The notes under the pieces were generated by a model that saw only the letters and a program-made list of their open reading frames with translations, ran no database searches and had not been told where the DNA came from. A stretch of 64,000 nucleotides of DNA, taken from the NCBI RefSeq assembly GCF_009727955.1, contig NZ_WOBR01000004.1, forward strand, positions 621,724 through 685,723. The letters are read 5' to 3'. Made by a program: the position numbers and the translations under genes. Shown here piece by piece: positions 57,140-64,000 of the stretch (its first letter is position 1; each line of letters starts with the position of its first letter). This DNA comes from Aliivibrio fischeri (GTDB lineage Bacteria > Pseudomonadota > Gammaproteobacteria > Enterobacterales > Vibrionaceae).

Positions 57140-58053
57140 TACCGAGTTCCAGGCACGAGATCTAGCATTCTTTTTATTGATAGAAAGTGAGATTCTATTT
57201 CAGATGTTCTGCCATTTTTAAGTATTTGTTCAGATGTATATTCCATAGCTTTGTATGCTGCTCTTAGCATATGATTTGCATAAATAACAATATTGAAGCC
57301 AGCTTGTTTAAGTTCATCGAATTTTATTTCATTGTAGCTAGTAGGTACGCATACTAATATCTTATCTGGATACTTAGATCTATATTGTTTCGCAAAATCA
57401 AATATTTCCTTTCCATCTTGGTGTCGGCTGTGGATCATTATTCCGTCAGCACCACTTTCACTATAAGCAAAAGCTCTTTCTAATGCATCCTCCATTCCAG
57501 CATCTAGAATTAAGCTTTCAACCCTTGCAATAATCATAAATTCTTCTGTTAATTGAGATTCTTTACCTTTTTTTATTTTTGTGCAGAATGATTCTATTGT
57601 ATCTTGCTTCTGTTCAACCTCATTACCTAATAATGAGTTTTTCTTAAGCCCTGTTTTATCTTCAATTATAATTGCTGACACGCCAAGTCGCTCAAGAGAC
57701 CTTATGTTGAATGATAAATGTTCAATTTTCCCTCCAGTATCACCATCTATAATTAGAGGTTTGGAAGTTACCTCAAATATATCGCTTATATTTGAGATTC
57801 TGTTCTTAATGTCAAGCAACTCAATATCTGGCTTACCTTGACTTACCGAATCAGTTAATGAACTTGACCAAAAACCTTGATATTCAACATTCTCTTCAGA
57901 ATCACTATCATTAGCACTGGCTTTCTCTGCTATAAGTGCTGAGATTGGATTATGAGTTTCTAATATTCTGATGCAACCATGCGATTTTATTACATTTATT
58001 AATCTTGAACGTCTAATGCTAGGAATCGATAGTTTTATGTCATTATTTTTCAT
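57139..58053 (-). CDS. Phosphoenolpyruvate phosphomutase (phosphonate biosynthesis)
   Basis: A 304-residue enzyme of the isocitrate lyase/PEP mutase superfamily that rearranges PEP to phosphonopyruvate, the entry step to nearly all phosphonates. The full signature EDKx5NS is present: Glu131-Asp132-Lys133 and Asn139-Ser140. Other marks are the DGDTGG metal segment at 103-108, GFWSSSLTDSVSQGKPDIEL at 60-79 and IIARVESLI near 175. The Asn at 139 argues for mutase rather than phosphonopyruvate hydrolase, in which I recall Thr there. It is the first gene of a four-gene operon. Codons such as AGA and ATA are more common than in neighbouring housekeeping genes. Confidence 0.85.
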   Translation of the reverse strand: MKNNDIKLSIPSIRRSRLINVIKSHGCIRILETHNPISALIAEKASANDSDSEENVEYQGFWSSSLTDSVSQGKPDIELLDIKNRISNISDIFEVTSKPLIIDGDTGGKIEHLSFNIRSLERLGVSAIIIEDKTGLKKNSLLGNEVEQKQDTIESFCTKIKKGKESQLTEEFMIIARVESLILDAGMEDALERAFAYSESGADGIMIHSRHQDGKEIFDFAKQYRSKYPDKILVCVPTSYNEIKFDELKQAGFNIVIYANHMLRAAYKAMEYTSEQILKNGRTSEIESHFLSIKRMLDLVPGTR

Positions 58054-58101
58054 TCACTATTCATCTCTACTTTCATTATTTGTTAAAGAATAGTTTCGCA
58101 C

Positions 58102-58158
58102 TTAACACTTATTTTCAGTGATAAATAACACACTTTTATAGTATTGTAATAATTTCAT
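58102..58158 (-). CDS. Possible leader peptide of the pepM operon
   Basis: An 18-codon frame MKLLQYYKSVLFITENKC with a very good ribosome binding site (GAGGAG, 5 bases before the ATG), ending 48 bases before the pepM start. The strong start signal is unusual for chance. It could be a regulatory leader or a small protein. No regulatory codon run or attenuator hairpin is obvious. Confidence 0.35.
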   Translation of the reverse strand: MKLLQYYKSVLFITENKC

Positions 58159-58291
58159 TAAAACTCCTCATATCAAAGATAACCCTGAGAAATCACAAGA
58201 GAGAATGCATATTAAATATTAATATTAACACTTCCGATAATAGAATTATTTTATTACACTGATTCAATTAGAATTTATATTAGCTCTTCAG

Positions 58292-58462
58292 ATGAAAAAG
58301 AACTTCATTGATTCTGATGGTATTCCAATTGATAAAGAAAAATTAACAGAAAATCAATCTGTTAATTTAATATGCTCAAAAATAGAAAAGATAAAAACAG
58401 ACCTACTGAAAAATAATTATTTTTTTAATACCGAAACTAATACATGTATCGGCTGGAAATAA
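58292..58462 (+). CDS. Small hypothetical protein or gene remnant
   Basis: A 56-codon frame starting MKKNFIDSDGIPIDKEKLTE and ending TNTCIGWK, in otherwise gene-free DNA between pepM and the LysM gene. The frame is open another 16 codons upstream without a start. No good ribosome binding site is seen. A hairpin directly follows the stop. I do not recognise it; it may be the tail of a decayed gene left by the insertion of the neighbouring cluster. Confidence 0.35.
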   Translation: MKKNFIDSDGIPIDKEKLTENQSVNLICSKIEKIKTDLLKNNYFFNTETNTCIGWK

Positions 58463-58480
58463 TCGCTTTTATTTGAGCGA
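58463..58480 (+). terminator. Weak hairpin after the 56-codon frame
   Basis: ATCGCT / AGCGAT stem-loop immediately after the small frame's stop; there is no T-run. Confidence 0.3.
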
Positions 58481-58595
58481 TTATAATCACAGAATAAGTC
58501 CTACAATTGGTTAATTATTAAAGCATTAATCGGTTTATTACTCGATCAAGTAAAAAGCAGATCTTTACCAATCGCTCTGTGCATTTCTTAATGAT

Positions 58596-58625
58596 AAAAA
58601 AAGCCGCTATTGATTAGCGGCTTTT
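58596..58625 (-). terminator. Terminator of the LysM lipoprotein gene
   Basis: AAAAGCCGCTA / TAGCGGCTTTT perfect stem with a 5-base loop, 20 bases after the gene's stop. The core GCCGCT/AGCGGC is the same as the hairpin at 53776, on the far side of the pepM cluster. Confidence 0.88.
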
Positions 58626-58644
58626 CGTTACTTATTTAACACCA

Positions 58645-59076
58645 TTATTTGATGTTGATAATTTGTCCAATAAGTAGACGTCTTGGGTTTTCAATTTTTG
58701 GGTTTAATTGAAGTAGTTCATCTACTGTTAAACCAAACTCTACTGAAATGCTGTAAAGCGTATCATCTTGTTTAATTGTGTAGAACTTATCTGCTTGCTC
58801 AACTTGTTGTTGTGCTTGCTGTTTCAATTTACCTTGCTCTGTATTTAGCTTGTTTACTTCTTGGTAAATATCTTTATCAGTTTCTTTTTGCGCTTGTAAC
58901 TCGTTCTCTAATGTTGTTACTCGAGACTCTAGCGTACTTACTGTTGATTCTAAGGTGTTAATTTGTTCTGCATGCTGCTTTTGTTGTCCGATCAGCTCAT
59001 CGTTTGACGCACAACCAGTAAGAACTAACGAAGACATTAGCGACGCTACCAGAATAATACTTTTTTTCTGTTTCAT
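58645..59076 (-). CDS. LysM-domain lipoprotein with coiled coil
   Basis: A 143-residue precursor. The signal peptide ends in lipobox LTGC (Cys22). Residues about 35-95 form a Gln/Glu/Leu heptad coiled coil, and the C-terminal LysM domain (about 98-143, with YTIKQDDTLYSISVEFGLTV and QIINIK) should bind peptidoglycan. This looks like a small envelope lipoprotein tethered to the wall. The function beyond that is unknown. It has its own terminator. Confidence 0.85.
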   Translation of the reverse strand: MKQKKSIILVASLMSSLVLTGCASNDELIGQQKQHAEQINTLESTVSTLESRVTTLENELQAQKETDKDIYQEVNKLNTEQGKLKQQAQQQVEQADKFYTIKQDDTLYSISVEFGLTVDELLQLNPKIENPRRLLIGQIINIK

Positions 59077-59500
59077 ACTTTTCTCACAACTTCATCTGTT
59101 TGATAAATAATTTCGAGTATTGTCATAAAAATAAGATGTATGCACAAGTAATAAATGGTTTTATCATTTGATTCTGCTGAGTTTATGGCATTTATACAGA
59201 TAACGGATCCACAGTAAAATTAATAAACACCACCTTATCAATGTCTACTATGTTTGTATCCTATATTTGCTACTTATAAAACCAATATAACAAAGATACC
59301 CTAGAGCAGTACCTGTAACTTCTTACAATTACCCTTCAAAATAGATCAACCTACAATGCCTCTCAATTGAAGGCTAATTCTGCATCCCTTTTGCTTCATT
59401 ATTTAAATAGCTAAAACGGCATCCACCTTAATTAGGAACTCTTAAAGCATCATCGAGAAAACCAATTTACATATACAATATAGGAGTATCAAACATACTT
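59077..59500. other. Intergenic region, no gene recognised
   Basis: About 420 AT-rich bases between the divergent LysM lipoprotein and omptin genes. It must hold both promoters. A TAGGAG sequence lies 14 bases before the omptin ATG, rather far for a ribosome binding site. No small gene or known RNA was seen. Confidence 0.5.
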
Positions 59501-60400
59501 ATGAAACAGTTAATTTTCATACTCACTCCCCTAGTTTTAATCTCCGAAGCAATGGCTGAAAGCGATAAAAAAGATATATCTTTAGGCCTTTCACTGGGTG
59601 TTTTAAACGGAGCATCTAAAGAACTTGTATATGACGACACTGGAAGAAAGCTAAGTCAGCTTGATTGGAGAATCGATAATGTTCCTATCATAAAATTAGA
59701 AACGGACTGGAATATTAACCAAAGATGGACTTTAACGGGTGATTTTTGGTCTATATTAACCGATGATGGTAACGCCCATATGGAAGACCGAGATTGGTTC
59801 ATTGAAAATCAACATTTTCCTACTGATATATCTATAAGTCCAAAAACAACCTTGAAAAAAGCTTATCAAGCGAGCTTACATACCACTTATTGGTTGTTCA
59901 TTCAAAACAATTACGAAATAGGCGCTTTAGGAGGATTTCAATATAACCAATTCAAATGGGAGGATTTAGGTGGTACTTACTCATATAACAACGGTACTGA
60001 TATGGGAACTTTTCCTGATGTTGTAGGCATTGATTATAAGCAAGAATTCGGTATGTTTTATGCTGGGCTAACAGGAAAATACAGACTAGATAACTCTGAG
60101 TTTAGTTTTTTATTAAAATTAAGCCCTTGGGTTAAAGCCAAAGATGTTGATAACCACTACCTAAGAAACCTTACTTTCTATGAAAAAAGTAATGAATACT
60201 CTGATGCCGTTTCTCTATCGATTAACTATAACCAAATATGAATCTATACACCGAATATTGCTTATACCAAATATTTTGAAGCCAATGCAGATATGACAAA
60301 GGTTAATAACAAAACAAATGATTCCAGTTTTTTCGAAAACGCAGCTGGCCTAGATAATCTATACTCAACACTCTCAATAGGGTTGAAATATAGCTTCTAA
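59501..60400 (+). pseudogene. Omptin outer-membrane protease, interrupted by an in-frame TGA
   Basis: A signal peptide (about 19 residues, ending AMA) starts an omptin-type beta-barrel aspartic protease related to OmpT. The start of the mature part (LGVLNGASKELVYDDTGRKL, then QLDWRIDNVPI), GSYSYNNG-like GTYSYNNGT, the catalytic Asp-x-Asp of MEDRDW and the Asp-x-His of VDNHYLRNLTF are intact. The frame stops at TGA 60239-60241 (codon 247), but the same frame continues with YTPNIAYTKYFEAN and ends LKYSF at 60400, a normal omptin C terminus. So one nonsense codon removes the last strands, which are needed to close and insert the barrel. Confidence 0.85.
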
Positions 60401-60450
60401 TTACAAAATCACCTTTAAAAATAATGAATAAAACAACAAATCGCAGATAC

Positions 60451-60477
60451 AAAAAAGCCCACACTAGGTGGACTTCT
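60451..60477. terminator. Hairpin between omptin and helicase genes
   Basis: AGCCCAC / GTGGACT stem with one mismatch; on the minus strand it is followed by TTTTTT. It probably ends the helicase transcript. Confidence 0.55.
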
Positions 60478-60556
60478 TCGTTTAATTTAAATTTTAAACC
60501 ATACTTTTCTAATTAATATAGTGCTTTTAAAAAATGGAAACTTTAGTCATAAATAC

Positions 60557-63500
60557 CTACACCTTAAGCCTCCGCTTTTCGAGGCGAGTTAATACATCTT
60601 TGTAAGTCACTTTGTTCTCATCAAGATATTTTAATAACTTAGCTCTATCGATAATCTCAACACCACACGTCTTAGCAATATCATCAGTTCTCTTCGCTAA
60701 TGATGGTGAGTTAGTCACAAAAACTAAACGGTCGAAAGTTTTCTGCATTTCTGATTCATAAATCGGCTTAGCAGAGTGAATCTCTTGTATTCCTTTATAT
60801 CCATCGTATCTTCGTTGCGTGTATTTAGCCTGCATTAAGATATTACCAGACTGAGTAAGGATGACTCCATCAGCTCCATGGTCAGCACCTGCATTCGTTA
60901 ACCACGCGTTATCACTGCAATAATGCTGTGACAAGAGCGTCAAACATAAAGCTTCAAATTGCTGCCAACTTAATTTATCCAACTCCTCAGATGTTATACG
61001 CTTATTTATAAGTTCCCCAGAAATACTGCCACCTACACCAGATGGTTGCGGCACAACATCTTCTGGAGTAACAACAGCATCTTTTAATAAAGTTTTCTGC
61101 GTTAACAGCCTATGAAGGTTGACATCAAACGACTCCAGTTGAGGATGATGTAATAAAGGAATATAAATATGAACATCTTTTTTTTGCCCAATTCGATACA
61201 CTCGATCGGTGGCTTGAGCTTCTTTAGCTGGATTCCAGTGTCTCTCTAGGTGGACAACATGATTTGCACCAACGACAGTTAAACCAACACCAGCAGCAAC
61301 TGGTGACATCACAATCAAATTAAAGCCTTCTCTAGCTTCAAAATCAGTAATCATTGATTTACGCGTAGGAACTGACTTTCTTTTAGCAACTGCTTTAGCA
61401 TCTCCATTAATCACTGAAAGTGGTCCTAAACCATAGATTTGACCAAGAGTAATACTTAAAAAGCTTTGTAATCGCTTATTTACCACGAAAATAATGCACT
61501 TTTCTTGTCTGCTCCGTACTCGGTCTAAAGTCTCAAGTAAAGAAACTAGTTTTCCTGATTCACCATATAACGCTCGTGATAATTTAGCATTTTTAGGGAT
61601 ATCAAGACGACCTCCATCACTTAACCTAGGATGTAACGAACTGTCTCTTAGCCTCATCAAAGTGGTAAGTGCATGACTATCTTCATTCTCGAGTTGATTA
61701 CTAATGATTCCTTCGTAAACATCTCTCTGGTAGCCAACCATTGTCGACTTCAATTCTTCTAAAAACTTCCAGTTTTCGAATTCTCCGCCAGCATACATAT
61801 GTTTTAGAGGTAAACCTTTAAGATTGTCCTCTTTGATGCGTCTCAACATCAATGCCCCAACAGCTATACGAAGTTCTCTTCCAAGTCTAGCTCTTGTTTC
61901 TTCAACCTCATCACCAGCAGCTTTAAGAATTGGCGAAATAAAACGAGTACGGAATTCTTGATAGCTACCCAGATACCCTGGGCAAGCTGTATCCATTAAA
62001 CACCAAAAGTCGGCTAAGCTATTTTCTACAGGTGTACCTGTAGCAACTAATTTAAAATCAGCTTTTAGTCCTTTGGCTGCACGAGTTTGAAGTGCATTAG
62101 GATTCTTAATATTCTGAGCTTCATCGAAAACCACAATCCCCCAGTCAATTAAACACATAGAGAACTGATAATCACGTAAAGTTTGATATGTTGTGATAAC
62201 CAAACGCTCTGGTAAATCTAAACGTTCTGGTCCAAAGTGTTTTCCAACTTTTAATGAATACTTGGGTTCTAAGCTGTCATCAGATCCACTCTGACTTCTG
62301 ATCTCCACACCACCCATTCGATAATCATTTAACTCAGCAGCTGATTGCAAGATGACCACATCGTTGAATGGTGAGTGTGTAAAAGTTTTATCTACTTCAT
62401 CCTTCCAGTTTTCTAATAAACTCAAAGGAGCAACAATCAGTGTAGGCTTTCTAGTTTCACTACTAATTTTCTGTCGTTGATAAATATGTTCGATTGCAGA
62501 TAAAGCCATAAAGGTCTTACCTAACCCCATGTCATCTGCTAACAAGGCTCCGCTAATTTTCGAGTCTGATGAGCCTTTTTGTTCAACACCTAAAATCCAA
62601 CGAACACCAATATCCTGATGTGGATAAGGTGTCCGCTTGTGGTTATCCCAATTTAACTCGCCATCCCATGAAATGTCAGAAATAAGTTGTTCGACTTTAT
62701 GAGAATTTTCTGACAGTTCTTCATCATTTAAATCAATATCAACAACATGTATTTCTGAACTTTCCGATTCCGTCTTAGCATCTTCTGGGTCATCTTGGCT
62801 CGAGCTATCTACATTAGAGTTCGATATTTTATGGCCAATTTCTTTTAAAACCTTATCAACAGCAACAGGATCACTGATATCGTATGATTTACCTTCATAG
62901 TCAAAAACGGTTGCTCCAGTTTGTTGAGCATCTTCAATCTTCTTGGCCACGTTATCAAGAGTAGCTCTATCACGAATACTATCAGTCAACTTAGATATTG
63001 AATTGATTACATCAGATGCAGAGGAGACTCCAAACCAATCAATGCCTGATTCATCGGTCTCTCCAAAATAGGCGTGCTTAAATACTGTCGCGCCATGAAC
63101 CCTGATAGAAAAACCTAAATCAAGATCGACTAAGCTCGCATCAATATATGCTGTAGGGTTCTCCAAGAACGCTTTAACTTGTTTTTGAGGTATTACTCTG
63201 TTGCTAATAACTTCTTTTACAGCCATGAGCTTTTCTTCAGAAAACAAGACTATTTCATCACCCACTTTCAGAGTAACCGCGTTGTCGCTTTGCAACTGTC
63301 CCAGAACCTTTTGAATCGACTCATGGCTCGCGCTTTGCCCCATGTTTGGCGTCAATATCAGCTCGCCTTGAGAATTCAGTTCTGCTTCTACTGTGATTTT
63401 ATTTGGCGTCAGTATTCTTAGCTTTTCAAAGTGCTTTAGATTCAACTTACAACCACTCTTTTGAGCCTCTTGTAAAGAGTGTAGGTAAAGTAAGTTATCG

Positions 63501-64000
63501 TATTCAGATCGAGCAGACTTTTCATGGGCTTTATGTGCGTTAAAGACCATAAGCTGCTCGGGCGTTAACAGGTACTGCTCATTTTGACTAAACCGAATGA
63601 AAGGACCGTCCACTGTATAATTTAGCGTTGTTCGACCTTGCTTGGTTGTTACCGAAAGGTCAATGTTAAAGGTAGGTGTGCTAGCTTTTCCTTGAATATC
63701 AGCGTCAACGTTCCCTTTCCAAACCGGAGGTAAGCTAAACAAGTCTCTCAAATCAGAATCGAGTCTGACCGCTGTATCGGCAGGCATAATAAAGCCATCT
63801 GGGAATGAGCTTACATCACCCTGCTCTTCAAGCATTCTAAGTGCAACATATTGCGCTGTTATCCACTCATCAGCTTTACCAGCTTTAATTTTCTCTATGG
63901 TTTTCTTGGAAGTAGTAAAATCAAGGCTATCATCACAGACTAACTCAAATTGAGATGACTTATCTAAACCAGAAAAAAACTTACTGATTAAAGAGGTTAA
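60557..64000 (-). CDS. SNF2 helicase with C-terminal Mrr-like nuclease domain (ZorD-like), 5' end outside window
   Basis: The frame is open from the stop at 60557 to the window edge: at least 1147 residues, with the start beyond base 64000 (the ATG at 63835 is internal). Counting from that ATG there is a SNF2 ATPase with Walker A DDMGLGKT near 440, DEAQ box near 570 and the helicase C motif QATDRVYRIGQ near 900. The Mrr-like nuclease domain near 985-1005 has GADHGADGV...QAKY, the D-x(n)-QxK pattern. This order matches ZorD of type I Zorya, whose helicase-nuclease degrades phage DNA after ZorAB signalling. The zorABC genes would lie beyond the window, so the system is not proven. Confidence 0.7.
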   Translation of the reverse strand, partial: LTSLISKFFSGLDKSSQFELVCDDSLDFTTSKKTIEKIKAGKADEWITAQYVALRMLEEQGDVSSFPDGFIMPADTAVRLDSDLRDLFSLPPVWKGNVDADIQGKASTPTFNIDLSVTTKQGRTTLNYTVDGPFIRFSQNEQYLLTPEQLMVFNAHKAHEKSARSEYDNLLYLHSLQEAQKSGCKLNLKHFEKLRILTPNKITVEAELNSQGELILTPNMGQSASHESIQKVLGQLQSDNAVTLKVGDEIVLFSEEKLMAVKEVISNRVIPQKQVKAFLENPTAYIDASLVDLDLGFSIRVHGATVFKHAYFGETDESGIDWFGVSSASDVINSISKLTDSIRDRATLDNVAKKIEDAQQTGATVFDYEGKSYDISDPVAVDKVLKEIGHKISNSNVDSSSQDDPEDAKTESESSEIHVVDIDLNDEELSENSHKVEQLISDISWDGELNWDNHKRTPYPHQDIGVRWILGVEQKGSSDSKISGALLADDMGLGKTFMALSAIEHIYQRQKISSETRKPTLIVAPLSLLENWKDEVDKTFTHSPFNDVVILQSAAELNDYRMGGVEIRSQSGSDDSLEPKYSLKVGKHFGPERLDLPERLVITTYQTLRDYQFSMCLIDWGIVVFDEAQNIKNPNALQTRAAKGLKADFKLVATGTPVENSLADFWCLMDTACPGYLGSYQEFRTRFISPILKAAGDEVEETRARLGRELRIAVGALMLRRIKEDNLKGLPLKHMYAGGEFENWKFLEELKSTMVGYQRDVYEGIISNQLENEDSHALTTLMRLRDSSLHPRLSDGGRLDIPKNAKLSRALYGESGKLVSLLETLDRVRSRQEKCIIFVVNKRLQSFLSITLGQIYGLGPLSVINGDAKAVAKRKSVPTRKSMITDFEAREGFNLIVMSPVAAGVGLTVVGANHVVHLERHWNPAKEAQATDRVYRIGQKKDVHIYIPLLHHPQLESFDVNLHRLLTQKTLLKDAVVTPEDVVPQPSGVGGSISGELINKRITSEELDKLSWQQFEALCLTLLSQHYCSDNAWLTNAGADHGADGVILTQSGNILMQAKYTQRRYDGYKGIQEIHSAKPIYESEMQKTFDRLVFVTNSPSLAKRTDDIAKTCGVEIIDRAKLLKYLDENKVTYKDVLTRLEKRRLKV

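Noticed and set aside
57139-58053. Phosphonopyruvate hydrolase or isocitrate-lyase-type C-C lyase instead of PEP mutase
   Set aside because: The full EDKx5NS signature with Asn139-Ser140 is the mutase form; hydrolases and lyases of the superfamily lack it as far as I recall.
60242-60400. Frameshift as the cause of the omptin break
   Set aside because: The downstream omptin tail is in the same frame as the start, so a nonsense codon rather than an insertion or deletion explains the stop.
1-64000. tRNA or rRNA genes, CRISPR arrays, insertion sequences
   Set aside because: No cloverleaf-like segment, regular repeat-spacer pattern or transposase was found on reading both strands.

Overview
The window looks like chromosome I of a Vibrionaceae bacterium, most likely Aliivibrio (the Vibrio fischeri/logei group). 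The DNA is AT-rich. It carries a long run of gammaproteobacterial housekeeping genes in familiar order (matP-ycbZ-fabA-rmf, uup-rlmKL-zapC-pyrD, gdhB-pepN, prc-proQ-msrC-letA-letB-rsmF). It also holds a 330-residue secreted class II cyclic-nucleotide phosphodiesterase of the CpdP type described from V. fischeri. The matP gene and a cluster of matS-like sites suggest that the left part lies in the Ter macrodomain. No rRNA, tRNA, CRISPR array or insertion sequence was recognised.

Layout. 0-4 kb: the end of a membrane-anchored protein, then a FIST-domain sensor (NosP-like) coupled to a hybrid histidine kinase. 4-8.4 kb: a DUF1439 lipoprotein, matP, Lon-like ycbZ, fabA and the small rmf gene. 8.4-28.5 kb: a minus-strand housekeeping block (DUF3466 protein, uup, glutaredoxin-like protein, rlmKL, zapC, pyrD, gdhB, DUF2835, pepN, a secreted unknown, prc, proQ), then msrC. 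29-37.6 kb: a plus-strand block with an ABC exporter behind a Fur-box-like site, the lipid-transport pair letA/letB, rsmF and a ThrE-type exporter. 37.7-45.5 kb: efpL, a TSUP permease, a PheC-like binding protein or dehydratase, the SOS operon umuDC with a perfect LexA box, a MATE pump and a lipoprotein amidohydrolase. 45.7-48.7 kb: a TetR-centred regulon whose near-identical palindrome lies in front of three transcription units (glutaredoxin fusion plus TVP38; tetR plus a VOC protein; an RclC/YkgB-like protein). 48.8-53.8 kb: cpdP and a LacI-NhaC-PatB/MalY group.

Accessory end. 53.9-58.1 kb is a compact, very AT-rich four-gene minus-strand operon: phosphoenolpyruvate phosphomutase with an intact EDKx5NS signature, a DcuC-like permease, an ATP-grasp ligase and an Ldh2-type dehydrogenase. 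It has no phosphonopyruvate decarboxylase. I read it as a small phosphonate biosynthesis and transport cluster that may run through phosphonolactate, and it is my best candidate for an undescribed system. A possible 18-codon leader peptide precedes it, and similar terminator hairpins flank it. Further right are a LysM lipoprotein, an omptin protease gene broken by one in-frame TGA, and the 3' part of a SNF2 helicase with an Mrr-like nuclease domain that resembles ZorD of type I Zorya anti-phage systems and runs off the window edge.

Recurring themes are envelope upkeep (LetAB, Prc, FabA), stress and redox defence (MsrC, UmuDC, TetR regulon), chromosome and division control (MatP, ZapC) and acquired cargo at the right end. 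All functional calls rest on reading motifs and gene order by eye; no database search was run.
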